Of a DNA stretch of 64,000 nucleotides, positions 25,290-33,345 are shown in pieces. Source of the DNA: Thalassovita sp. (GTDB lineage Bacteria > Pseudomonadota > Alphaproteobacteria > Rhodobacterales > Rhodobacteraceae); assembly GCA_029212905.1 (NCBI GenBank), contig JARGPB010000001.1:62001-126000 (forward strand). The letters are read 5' to 3'. The notes under the pieces are model-generated. The model was not told the DNA's origin. It saw nothing but the letters and a program-made list of their open reading frames with translations, and did no database searches. Position 1 is the stretch's first letter; every line of letters starts with the position of its first letter. The translations under genes were made by a program, and so were the position numbers.

Positions 25290-26294
25290 CTATGTCGCGG
25301 GGCGCGCTGCGTGGCTGCCGCGTTCGCGATACGGAGTCGTGTCATAATGTGCCCGGTAGCATTTCGAAAAATGCGAAGGGCTGGCGAATCCACAGGCCAA
25401 GGCGACGTTGATCACGCTCATATCCGTTTGCATCAACAGGTTGCGCGCCTTTTGCAGACGCAGCTCCATGTAATATCGTTTAGGAGAGCGGTTCAGATAC
25501 CTGCGGAACAGGCGCTCCAGCTGGCGCGTGGACATGCCCACCTGTGTCGCCAGAATTGCGGGGCTGATCGGGTCCTCGATATTGGCCTCCATCTTCTGGA
25601 TGACCTGGGACAGTTTGGGGTGACGCACACCGATCCGCGTGGGCGTGGACAGCCGCTGCGCATCGCGATCCGTTCGGATTGAATTGTAAATCTGTTGATC
25701 CGCAACACCATTGGCCAGTTCTTCGCCATAGTCTGCAGCGATAAAGTTCAGCATCAGATCAATCGAGGACGTGCCGCCGGCTGTGCTGAACCTGTTCCCG
25801 TCTATCACAAAGACTGACTTGGTCAGATCCACTTCGTCGAACTCCTCTAGGAAACTATCGTGGTTTTCCCAATGAATCGTGGCGCGTTTGCCATCCAGCA
25901 GCCCCGCTTTGGCCAGTGCGAATGTGGCGGTACACAGCCCCCCCATCAACAGTCCCCGCCGGGCTTCGCGGCGCATCCAGGACAGCAATCTTTTCGTGAC
26001 CGACGATTTTACGTTAATGCCGCCACAGATCAGGACAGTGTCGTCTCGGGTCAACTCGCACAGATCACCGTCCAGCTTGAACTCGGTCCCGGCAGAACAA
26101 AGCACCGTTTCGCCGCCTTCACCGATCAACATCCAACTGTACAGCTCGCGCCCAGCCATCCGGTTCGCAATCCTCAGACTGTCCAGCGCCGAGGCAAAGC
26201 TCAGCAAAGAGAAATTGGGTAGCAAAACAAACACAAAGCGACGCGGTTTTTCGCTGTGCGGCTCCACATCCACGGTCTGGCGATCTTCGTCCAT
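25290..26294 (-). CDS. GlxA/GbdR-family transcriptional regulator (DJ-1/PfpI domain plus AraC HTH)
   Basis: A 334-residue regulator. The N-terminal half is a class I amidotransferase-like/DJ-1 domain (FVFVLLPNFSLLSFASALDSLRIAN to about residue 190, with GGLCTATFALAKAGLLDGK at the elbow). The C-terminal part is a double AraC-type HTH (about 230-325: ILATQVGMSTRQLERLFRRYLNRSPKRYYM, then VALACGFASPSHFSKCYRAHY). This architecture is shared by GbdR, CdhR and ArgR of Pseudomonas, which control quaternary amine, carnitine and arginine catabolism. The ligand here is unknown. It lies 247 bases upstream of the livK-like gene on the same strand, so it could regulate the liv operon; that is inference. 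Confidence 0.9.
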   Translation of the reverse strand: MDEDRQTVDVEPHSEKPRRFVFVLLPNFSLLSFASALDSLRIANRMAGRELYSWMLIGEGGETVLCSAGTEFKLDGDLCELTRDDTVLICGGINVKSSVTKRLLSWMRREARRGLLMGGLCTATFALAKAGLLDGKRATIHWENHDSFLEEFDEVDLTKSVFVIDGNRFSTAGGTSSIDLMLNFIAADYGEELANGVADQQIYNSIRTDRDAQRLSTPTRIGVRHPKLSQVIQKMEANIEDPISPAILATQVGMSTRQLERLFRRYLNRSPKRYYMELRLQKARNLLMQTDMSVINVALACGFASPSHFSKCYRAHYDTTPYRERGSHAARPAT

Positions 26295-26468
26295 AGGGGA
26301 CCTTTCCTAAGTCTGCCCGGCACTTCATCACCTTTATCTCAACCGTTCAAGACCCACCGAACACCTCGTGCCAATGTCGCAAAACAATTGGGCAATTCTT
26401 TATGGCGCACGGGATTGCCCTTCTGTATAGAAGAGCGACAAAATTTAGCACCAAACCGGAGTGGAACG

Positions 26469-27836
26469 ATGAGTGAGTGGCAAAAAACCAATTGGCGCGC
26501 CAAGCCCAGGGTTCAGATGCCCGACTATACGGATCAGGCAGCCCTGAACGCCGTCGAGGCACAGCTGTCCAACTATCCGCCTCTGGTCTTTGCTGGCGAG
26601 GCGCGCAAACTGAAGAAAGCCCTGGGCGCTGCTTCGCGCGGCGAGGCCTTCTTGTTGCAAGGTGGCGATTGCGCCGAGAGCTTTGAGCAATTCAGCGCCA
26701 ATGCGATCCGCGACACGTTCAAGGTCATGCTGCAAATGGCGATGGTCCTGACCTTCGGCGCCAAGGTGCCCGTGGTCAAAGTGGGCCGTATGGCGGGTCA
26801 ATTCGCGAAACCGCGCAGCGCCCCCACGGAAACCGTGAACGGGCTGGAGCTGCCCAGCTACCGCGGCGACATCATTAACGAGCTGGACTTCAACGAAGGC
26901 GCCCGTATCCCCGATCCCGCCAAAATGCTGCAAGCCTACACTCAGTCGGCGGCGACGCTGAACCTGCTGCGCGCCTTCTCGACCGGGGGGTATGCAGATG
27001 TGCATCAGGTTCATCAGTGGACCCTTGGCTTCACCGAAGGCGAAAAGGCTGCCAAATACCGTGAAATGGCCACCCGGATCTCGGACACGCTGGACTTCAT
27101 GAAGGCCGCAGGCGTTGACAGCACGCGCACACAGGCGCTGCAAACCGTCAGCTTCTACACCTCGCACGAGGCCCTGCTGCTGGAATACGAAGAGGCACTG
27201 ACCCGCTTGGACTCGACCTCGGGCAAATGGCTGGCCGGCTCGGGTCACATGCTGTGGATCGGTGATCGCACCCGTCAGCCCGACGGTGCCCATGTGGAAT
27301 TCCTCAGCGGTGTGCAAAACCCGATCGGTCTGAAATGCGGCCCCACCACCACCGCCGAGGACCTCAAGGTTCTGATGCAAAAACTGAACCCCGAAAACGA
27401 AGAGGGGCGCCTGACCCTGATCGCACGTTTCGGGGCTGGCAAGGTCGGCGATAACCTGCCGCGCCTGATCAAAGCCGTCCAAGAAGAAGGCGCCAACGTC
27501 GTCTGGTCCTGCGACCCAATGCACGGGAACACGATCAAATCGGCCACAGGATATAAGACCCGTCCGTTTGAATCGGTCCTGCGCGAGGTTCAGGAATTCT
27601 TCGCCATCCACCGCGCCGAAGGCACCATCCCCGGCGGCGTGCATTTCGAAATGACCGGCCAGGACGTGACCGAATGCACCGGCGGCGTCCGCGCCGTCAC
27701 CGAAGAAGACCTCAGCGCGCGGTATCACACCGCCTGCGACCCGCGCCTGAACGCGTCACAGTCGCTGGAGCTGGCCTTCCTGGTTGCCGAAGAGCTCTCG
27801 GCGATGCGGGACAGCAAACAAGCGCTCGCGGTCTAA
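26469..27836 (+). CDS. aroG: 3-Deoxy-7-phosphoheptulonate synthase, class II
   Basis: The first enzyme of the shikimate pathway, condensing phosphoenolpyruvate and erythrose 4-phosphate. The 455-residue sequence is the plant/actinobacterial class II type: WRAKPRVQMPDY at the N-terminus, LLQGGDCAESF, VGRMAGQFAKPRS, YRGDIINELDF, NPIGLKCGPTTT and WSCDPMHGNT are all present. The metal-binding and substrate residues in these blocks are intact. The ATG at 26469 has GGAG upstream; the open frame back to 26256 is the antisense of the GlxA promoter region. The gene has its own terminator. Symbol use for class II enzymes varies (aroF, aroG, aroH). Confidence 0.93.
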   Translation: MSEWQKTNWRAKPRVQMPDYTDQAALNAVEAQLSNYPPLVFAGEARKLKKALGAASRGEAFLLQGGDCAESFEQFSANAIRDTFKVMLQMAMVLTFGAKVPVVKVGRMAGQFAKPRSAPTETVNGLELPSYRGDIINELDFNEGARIPDPAKMLQAYTQSAATLNLLRAFSTGGYADVHQVHQWTLGFTEGEKAAKYREMATRISDTLDFMKAAGVDSTRTQALQTVSFYTSHEALLLEYEEALTRLDSTSGKWLAGSGHMLWIGDRTRQPDGAHVEFLSGVQNPIGLKCGPTTTAEDLKVLMQKLNPENEEGRLTLIARFGAGKVGDNLPRLIKAVQEEGANVVWSCDPMHGNTIKSATGYKTRPFESVLREVQEFFAIHRAEGTIPGGVHFEMTGQDVTECTGGVRAVTEEDLSARYHTACDPRLNASQSLELAFLVAEELSAMRDSKQALAV

Positions 27837-27857
27837 ACAGCAGACCCTCTAAATCTC

Positions 27858-27886
27858 AAAGGCGCTCCGATATGGGGCGCCTTTTT
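27858..27886 (+). terminator. Intrinsic terminator after DAHP synthase
   Basis: AAAGGCGC/GCGCCTTT stem with a loop of about 11 bases, followed by TTTT. It is immediately followed by one copy of the 3'-end repeat in opposite orientation. Confidence 0.85.
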
Positions 27887-27888
27887 CG

Positions 27889-27913
27889 TTTCATCTTGCT
27901 GAAAATACTCAAA
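27889..27913 (-). repeat. 3'-end motif copy downstream of the PAS gene
   Basis: Read on the minus strand, TTTGAGTATTTTC followed by AGCAAGATGAAA lies 22 bases past the PAS gene stop, in the sense direction of that gene. It matches the copies near 19699, 19783, 45363 and 54033. Confidence 0.75.
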
Positions 27914-27935
27914 TTCTGACTTTACCGCAGGCGGC

Positions 27936-28640
27936 TCAGTCGTCGGTTTTTACCAACCGCAAATAGGGGCGCGGCCCAGCCCCATCCGCCCGCCGCTGAT
28001 CTGGCCGATCAAACGGTTGCGGCGCCTCTGTGAATCCATAAACTTGCTGCGTGGCGCGGGGCAGGGGTACGGCTCCGGTCAGGGGGCGTAACTGTTGCGC
28101 CTGCATCATAAACCGCCGAGGCGCGCGCCCGATTGTTCCATGGGTCGACAGACAGCCCAAGGCGCGGGTGATCCGGTTTTCCCCATCCGTCAGCGGCAAC
28201 ACCAGAAGACGCGCCTCGCAACGCGGTTTTCCCAATGCGCGCTCGGCGCTCAGATCGGCCACCATTTTTGCGGGGGCGGTAAAGACCTGCTCCAGATGTT
28301 CGGCAAAGCGATTTCGATCTTGCGGAGCCAGAAGCGCGGAAAACGGCATCCCGCGCACCTCCATGCCCATCATGTCGTTCAGGTGCGATCCCGCCAGACG
28401 TATCCGTGCGATACCTGGGGCAATACGCTCTAGAAGGAACACATGGCTGAGCGCGCCTTCGATCCCGCGCGGGTCGATTTCCAGACGTCCGGGCACCAGC
28501 CTCGACCCTTTCAACGCCGTCCAATATGCGTCTACTTCGGCAATTTCGGGAAATCTGTTTTGCATCAGATTCTGACCGATCTCAACGATCTTGTTGTCCT
28601 TTTGACCACCGAAAAACATCATTCTCACCCACGTTTTCAT
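27936..28640 (-). CDS. PAS-domain protein (PAS_5 family)
   Basis: A 234-residue soluble protein whose central part (about residues 28-175) looks like the alphaproteobacterial PAS_5 family (PF07310): FPEIAEVDAYWTAL, then GALSHVFLLERIAPGIARIRLAGSHLNDMMGMEVRGMPF, then a RCEARLLVLPL strand. These proteins have a PAS-like fold without an attached output domain; several affect stalk or envelope functions, but most are uncharacterised. The tail is basic and proline-rich. Starts at 28640 (MKTW) or 28622 (MMFFGG) are both possible. It is monocistronic and divergent from the yicC-gmk operon. Confidence 0.8.
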   Translation of the reverse strand: MKTWVRMMFFGGQKDNKIVEIGQNLMQNRFPEIAEVDAYWTALKGSRLVPGRLEIDPRGIEGALSHVFLLERIAPGIARIRLAGSHLNDMMGMEVRGMPFSALLAPQDRNRFAEHLEQVFTAPAKMVADLSAERALGKPRCEARLLVLPLTDGENRITRALGCLSTHGTIGRAPRRFMMQAQQLRPLTGAVPLPRATQQVYGFTEAPQPFDRPDQRRADGAGPRPYLRLVKTDD

Positions 28641-28822
28641 CGCCCACCTTGACCGTGAAACCGTTTGTTAACGAAGCTTCAACGTCAAAGGTTACCCAAG
28701 TGTTAATATGCCATGAGTTATCGAAAATTGCTTATGAAATCGCTTCAAATGGTTAACCTCTTGATGCGCACCTTGCCCCGCATGGGCAAAATAGCTTAGG
28801 GCTTGGCCAGCAATCAGAGGAG

Positions 28823-29719
28823 ATGAGCTTGATCAAGTCGATGACCGGATTTGCCTCGGGGACCGCCGAACACTCGCCCTTCAGCTGGACATGGGAGCTG
28901 CGCTCGGTCAACGCGAAGGGGCTGGATCTGCGCCTGCGTGTGCCCGACTGGATCGAGGGGCTGGAAACGGCGCTGCGCGGTGTTCTGGGCAAAAGACTGG
29001 GCCGTGGCAGTGTCTCGCTCTCGCTGAAACTGACCCGCGAAGAGGGCGCGGGCGCCCTGACGTTGAATGCGGGCGTCTTGTCCTCGGTGCTTGAGGGGAT
29101 GCGTCAAATCGAAGAAACAGCCATGCAGGCCGGAGTATCGCTGACCCCCGCCAGCGCGGCGGACGTGCTGGCAATCCGGGGCGTCATGGAAATGCGTACA
29201 ACGCCGGATGACTCAGCCGCGTTGCGTGCTGTCTTGTTGGCCGATTTTGACGCAATCGTGGTGCAGTTTTTGGAAATGCGCGCTGCCGAAGGGCGTGCGT
29301 TAGACGAAATCCTGATGCGCCAAATTGATCAAATCGACACACTGACCAGCCAGGCCACTGCGGTGATTGAGACCCGCAAGGACGATATGGAACGCAGCTT
29401 GCGCGCAGGGCTGGACAAGGTTTTGCAGAATTATGCCGACACGGACGAGCAGCGCATCGCGCAGGAACTGGCACTGATCGCGGTGAAATCCGACGTCACC
29501 GAAGAGCTGGACCGCCTGACGGCCCATGTCGCCGCTGCACGCGACTTGATGGCGCAAGACGGCCCCGTTGGCCGCAAGCTGGACTTCCTGATGCAAGAGT
29601 TCAACCGCGAGGCCAACACCCTGTGCGCCAAGTCGCAACATACCGACCTGACGCGCGTCGGGCTGGAGCTGAAAACCGTCATCGACCAAATGCGCGAACA
29701 AGTACAAAACGTGGAGTAA
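28823..29719 (+). CDS. yicC: YicC/YloC-family endoribonuclease
   Basis: A 298-residue protein with the YicC_N signature at the start (KSMTGFASG, then WELRSVNAKGLDLRLRVPDWIEGLE) and the C-terminal DUF1732 block (VGRKLDFLMQEFNREANTLCAKS). E. coli YicC is a metal-dependent endoribonuclease acting on small RNAs such as RyhB; the same role here is from family knowledge. It lies four bases upstream of gmk, the usual pairing. The start codon at 28823 follows AGAGGAG. Confidence 0.92.
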   Translation: MSLIKSMTGFASGTAEHSPFSWTWELRSVNAKGLDLRLRVPDWIEGLETALRGVLGKRLGRGSVSLSLKLTREEGAGALTLNAGVLSSVLEGMRQIEETAMQAGVSLTPASAADVLAIRGVMEMRTTPDDSAALRAVLLADFDAIVVQFLEMRAAEGRALDEILMRQIDQIDTLTSQATAVIETRKDDMERSLRAGLDKVLQNYADTDEQRIAQELALIAVKSDVTEELDRLTAHVAAARDLMAQDGPVGRKLDFLMQEFNREANTLCAKSQHTDLTRVGLELKTVIDQMREQVQNVE

Positions 29720-29723
29720 CCCT

Positions 29724-30362
29724 ATGAATCGTCGTGGTCTTTTGATCATTCTGTCGTCCCCGTCTGGGGCAGGAAAATCGACATTGACCGGCCGTTTGCG
29801 CGACTGGGACCCCGAGATCAAGTTTTCGGTCTCTGCGACCACCCGCGATCCGCGCCCCGGCGAGGTCGATGGCCAGCACTATCATTTCATGACACAGGAT
29901 GCGTTTCGTGGGTCCGTGGATCAGGACGGGATGCTGGAACATGCGCGGGTCTTTGGGAATTACTATGGCTCGCCCAAGGCGCCGGTCCAGGCCGCGATCG
30001 ACGGCGGTCAGGACGTGCTGTTTGATATCGACTGGCAGGGCGCGCAACAGATCCGCAACTCGTCCCTGGGCGCGCATACGCTGTCGATCTTTATCCTGCC
30101 GCCCTCGATCACTGAATTGCATCGACGTCTGGTGTCGCGCGGCCAGGACAGTGCCGAGGTCATCGCAAAACGGATGGCCAAAAGCTGGGACGAAATCAGC
30201 CATTGGGACAGCTATGATCACGTTCTGATCAACGACGATCTGGACAATACCGCCGCCGAGCTGAAGACTATCGTCGAAGCCACACGGCTGCGACGTGTGC
30301 AGCAGCCCGCTTTGGTGCAACATGTGCGCAAACTGCAAACTGAATTCGAGGACTTGCAATGA
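29724..30362 (+). CDS. gmk: Guanylate kinase
   Basis: Guanylate kinase converts GMP to GDP with ATP. The 212-residue sequence has the P-loop LSSPSGAGKSTL (about residues 10-21), the GMP-binding SVSATTRDPRPGEVDGQHYHFM block, GNYYGSPK and the FDIDWQGAQQIR Walker B-like motif. Length is normal. It is four bases downstream of yicC, and its stop overlaps the carbonic anhydrase start (ATGA), so three genes are probably one operon. Confidence 0.96.
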   Translation: MNRRGLLIILSSPSGAGKSTLTGRLRDWDPEIKFSVSATTRDPRPGEVDGQHYHFMTQDAFRGSVDQDGMLEHARVFGNYYGSPKAPVQAAIDGGQDVLFDIDWQGAQQIRNSSLGAHTLSIFILPPSITELHRRLVSRGQDSAEVIAKRMAKSWDEISHWDSYDHVLINDDLDNTAAELKTIVEATRLRRVQQPALVQHVRKLQTEFEDLQ

Positions 30363-30889
30363 CTTTGTATGCTTTGGACGGCCACTCACCGCAGACGCCC
30401 GAGGATGGTGATTTCTGGGTTGCCCCGGACGCCAATGTCATCGGACAGGTGCGGCTGGACAGTGGGAGCTCGGTCTGGTTTGGCTGCACCCTGCGAGGTG
30501 ATAACGAACTGATCCACATCGGCGCGGGTTCTAACGTTCAGGAAAGCACGGTGATGCATACGGATAAGGGGTTCCCCCTGACGATTGGCGTGAATTGCAC
30601 CATCGGTCACAAGGCGATGCTACATGGCTGCACGATCGGGGATAACTCGCTGATCGGGATGGGCGCGACGGTGTTGAACGGTGCCAAGATCGGCAAAAAT
30701 TGCCTGATTGGGGCAGGGGCCTTGATCACTGAAAACAAGGAAATCCCCGATGGCAGCCTTGTCATGGGGGCTCCGGGCAAAGTGGTGCGCACGCTGGATG
30801 TTACGGCCATTGCGGGCCTCACCATGAGCGCCGTGCATTACCAAGACAACATGCGCCGTTTCCGCGATGGCCTGACACCCGTTGCATAA
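30359..30889 (+). CDS. Gamma-class carbonic anhydrase family protein
   Basis: A 176-residue left-handed beta-helix protein with hexapeptide repeats and a C-terminal helix. The three potential zinc ligands are present: His67 (VMHTDKG), His84 and His89 (TIGHKAMLHGC). Family members include CaiE/PaaY-like proteins and true gamma carbonic anhydrases; activity cannot be judged here. It is coupled to gmk by a four-base overlap and is followed 24 bases later by phoR. Confidence 0.9.
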   Translation: MTLYALDGHSPQTPEDGDFWVAPDANVIGQVRLDSGSSVWFGCTLRGDNELIHIGAGSNVQESTVMHTDKGFPLTIGVNCTIGHKAMLHGCTIGDNSLIGMGATVLNGAKIGKNCLIGAGALITENKEIPDGSLVMGAPGKVVRTLDVTAIAGLTMSAVHYQDNMRRFRDGLTPVA

Positions 30890-30913
30890 TCACTCTCAGG
30901 GCAGGGGCTCTAT

Positions 30914-31954
30914 ATGACCGAAACGTTGATCCAGGACACACTGGCCGCCATTCCGATGCCCGCCCTGATGATCGCCGCAGGAGAGCGCATTATTGACGGG
31001 AACGCGCTGGCGCAAAAGCTGCTGGAGACCGAGAATCTGGCTGACAGCCATTTGCTGACTGTGTTGCGCCAGCCTTCGGTGCTGGATGCGATTGATTCCT
31101 GTCGTGCCTCGGGCAAGCCGCGAACCACGCGCTATTTGACCACGCAGGGCCGGAACGACATGACCTATAAGGTGCATTGCGGCCATATTCGTCACGGCGA
31201 CCGGACGGGGGTTTTGGTGACCTTTCTGGACGTTACGCATCTTGAAACTGCGGAACAAATGCGCCGCGATTTTGTTGCAAATGTCAGCCACGAGCTGCGC
31301 ACCCCGCTGACCGCATTGCTGGGGTTCATCGAGACCCTGCAAGGTCCCGCCAAAAACGACGAAGTCGCCCGCGAGCGTTTCCTGAGCATCATGTCAAACG
31401 AGGCGGGGCGTATGAATCGGCTGGTCCGCGATTTGCTGTCGTTGTCTCAGGTCGAATCCCAAGAACGCATTCGTCCCGGCGAGACCGTGAACCTAGGGGA
31501 TTTGATGGGTTCGGTCATCCGCAATCTGTCGCCGCTTGCCGAAAAGGGCAATGTGACCATGCGGTCCGATTTACCTGCGGCTCCGGTTTTGATCCCTGCG
31601 GATTCGGATCAGATCCGTCAGGTGCTGACCAACTTGACCGAGAACGCCATTAAATATGGCGGCGCGGATGGCAAAGTCAGCCTGTCTTTGTCCGTGATGG
31701 AGCGCGATCCTGCGTTGCGCGCGCCCGCTGTGCGCGTTCAGGTTCGGGATGCAGGGCCAGGAATTGATCCCATTCATATCCCGCGCCTGACCGAAAGGTT
31801 TTACCGCGTGGACAGCCACCGCTCGCGCGAGATGGGCGGGACGGGGTTGGGCCTGGCCATTGTGAAGCACATCATCAACCGACATCGCGGCCGCCTAAAG
31901 ATCGAGAGCGCCCTGGGTGAGGGCAGTTGCTTTACCATTATTCTGCCGCTCTGA
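30914..31954 (+). CDS. phoR: Phosphate regulon sensor histidine kinase PhoR
   Basis: A 346-residue sensor kinase. There is an N-terminal PAS-like domain (residues about 10-105, PMPALMIAAGERIIDGNALAQ). The dimerisation/H-box is NVSHELRTPLTAL with the phosphorylated His at 126. The ATPase domain shows NLTENAIKYGG near 239, DAGPGID near 278 and GGTGLGLAIVKHI near 308. No obvious transmembrane helix is present at the N-terminus, unlike E. coli PhoR, which fits the shorter alphaproteobacterial forms. It stands immediately upstream of pstSCAB-phoU-phoB, separated by the Pho box region. Confidence 0.9.
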   Translation: MTETLIQDTLAAIPMPALMIAAGERIIDGNALAQKLLETENLADSHLLTVLRQPSVLDAIDSCRASGKPRTTRYLTTQGRNDMTYKVHCGHIRHGDRTGVLVTFLDVTHLETAEQMRRDFVANVSHELRTPLTALLGFIETLQGPAKNDEVARERFLSIMSNEAGRMNRLVRDLLSLSQVESQERIRPGETVNLGDLMGSVIRNLSPLAEKGNVTMRSDLPAAPVLIPADSDQIRQVLTNLTENAIKYGGADGKVSLSLSVMERDPALRAPAVRVQVRDAGPGIDPIHIPRLTERFYRVDSHRSREMGGTGLGLAIVKHIINRHRGRLKIESALGEGSCFTIILPL

Positions 31955-32101
31955 GACACGAATCCCCCGCGAATCTCTTTGGGCCAGATTGGGCCAAAAT
32001 TCACTCTTCTGAGGATATTCCGAGCGCCATGAACTACCCAAAGTAGCTGATCCAGAAAAAATTCCTGAAATGTAACAGCTCACAACCCCAGAAAGGCGCA
32101 G

Positions 32102-32141
32102 TGTCATACGCTTGTTACATTGGCGTCACAAAAGGTTGTCA
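32102..32141 (+). promoter_or_regulatory. Pho box, four half-sites at 11-base spacing
   Basis: Four PhoB half-sites start at 32102 (TGTCATA), 32113 (TGTTACA), 32124 (CGTCACA) and 32135 (GTTGTCA), each exactly 11 bases from the previous. This is the spacing of tandem PhoB-binding repeats. The array ends 70 bases before the pstS start, so it should activate pstS and the genes behind it under phosphate starvation. Confidence 0.85.
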
Positions 32142-32211
32142 AACGACACATATCACGCGCCACAGAGGTCGCCGAAACGAGCGACCCTCAATCGAAATCA
32201 GGAGTTTCCCT

Positions 32212-33267
32212 ATGTCCTTCGTGAAACTGACCGCCTCGACCCTGGCGATCGCTGCTGTTTCCGCCACCGCTGCTGCTGCCCGTGATCAGGTGCAGGTTGC
32301 TGGTTCTTCCACCGTTCTGCCCTATGCTTCGATCGTTGCCGAAGCCTTTGGCGAAAACTTCGACTTCCCGACCCCCGTTGTTGAATCTGGCGGTTCGTCG
32401 GCTGGCCTGAAGCGCTTCTGTGAAGGTGTTGGCGAAAACACCATCGACGTTGCAAACGCGTCGCGCAAAATCAAAGACAAAGAAATCAAGAAATGTGCCG
32501 AAAACGGCGTGACCGACATCATCGAAGTCCGCATCGGCTATGATGGCATCGTGTTCGCGTCTGACATCAACGGCAAAGACTTTGCTTTCACCCCCACCGA
32601 TTGGTACCTGGCCCTGTCCGACACCATCATGGTTGACGGTAAAATGGTTGCCAACCCGAACAAAACCTGGGCCGACGTGAACCCCGCGTTCCCCGCCCAG
32701 CCGATCCAGGCTTTCATCCCCGGCACCAAACACGGCACCCGTGAAGTGTTCGAAGACAAAGTGATCCTGGCGGGCTGCGAAGCCACCGGCGCATTCGAGC
32801 ACCTGCTGGCCGCTGCCGAAGGCGACACCGCCAAGAAGCAAAAGAAAGCCGCTGAGAAAGCCTGTATCTCGCTGCGTACTGACGGCGTGTCGGTCGACAT
32901 CGACGGCGACTACACCGAGACCCTGGCTCGCATCGACAGCAACAAAGATGGCATCGGCGTCTTCGGCCTGGCCTTCTACGAGAACAACACCGACAAGCTG
33001 CAGGTTGCAACCATGTCCGGTATCGTTCCCTCGACTGAATCGATCGCGACCGGCGAATACCCTGTCTCGCGTCCGCTGTACTTCTACATCAAGAAGGCCC
33101 ACATCGGCGTGATCCCTGGCATCAAAGAATACGCTGAATTCTTCGTTGCTGACGAAATCGCAGGTCCCGATGGCCCTCTGGCTGAATACGGCCTGGTGTC
33201 GGACCCCGAGCTGGCCAAAACTCAGGCCGCTGTGGCTGACGAAGCCACCATGGGTTCGAACATGTAA
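32212..33267 (+). CDS. pstS: Phosphate-binding protein PstS
   Basis: A 351-residue periplasmic phosphate-binding protein. The signal peptide (KLTASTLAIAAVSATAAAA) is followed by VQVAGSSTVLPYASIVAEAF, with the conserved SSTVLP phosphate loop, and later by IDVANASRKIK and TRTREVFEDK-like (HGTREVFED) motifs that line the pocket. AGGAG stands eight bases before the ATG at 32212. It begins the pst operon under a multi-site Pho box. The DNA is rich in codons typical of highly expressed genes (uniform GCC, GAA, AAA, ATC use), consistent with strong induction. Confidence 0.95.
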   Translation: MSFVKLTASTLAIAAVSATAAAARDQVQVAGSSTVLPYASIVAEAFGENFDFPTPVVESGGSSAGLKRFCEGVGENTIDVANASRKIKDKEIKKCAENGVTDIIEVRIGYDGIVFASDINGKDFAFTPTDWYLALSDTIMVDGKMVANPNKTWADVNPAFPAQPIQAFIPGTKHGTREVFEDKVILAGCEATGAFEHLLAAAEGDTAKKQKKAAEKACISLRTDGVSVDIDGDYTETLARIDSNKDGIGVFGLAFYENNTDKLQVATMSGIVPSTESIATGEYPVSRPLYFYIKKAHIGVIPGIKEYAEFFVADEIAGPDGPLAEYGLVSDPELAKTQAAVADEATMGSNM

Positions 33268-33275
33268 GACCCTTC

Positions 33276-33303
33276 GGAAAGAGCGGCGCAGGTCGCTCTT
33301 TCC
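33276..33303 (+). terminator. Hairpin in the pstS-pstC gap
   Basis: A perfect 10-bp stem (GGAAAGAGCG/CGCTCTTTCC) with an eight-base loop lies just after the pstS stop. There is no clean T-tract, so it is probably an attenuator or 3' stabiliser that makes pstS mRNA more abundant than pstC mRNA. Confidence 0.65.
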
Positions 33304-33345
33304 ACCTTTCGCCCCTGTGGCAAACCCCTAAATTTCGGAGCGGAC

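Noticed and set aside
26445..27728. 427-codon frame antisense to DAHP synthase
   Set aside because: Shadow of a strongly supported sense gene; no family resemblance.
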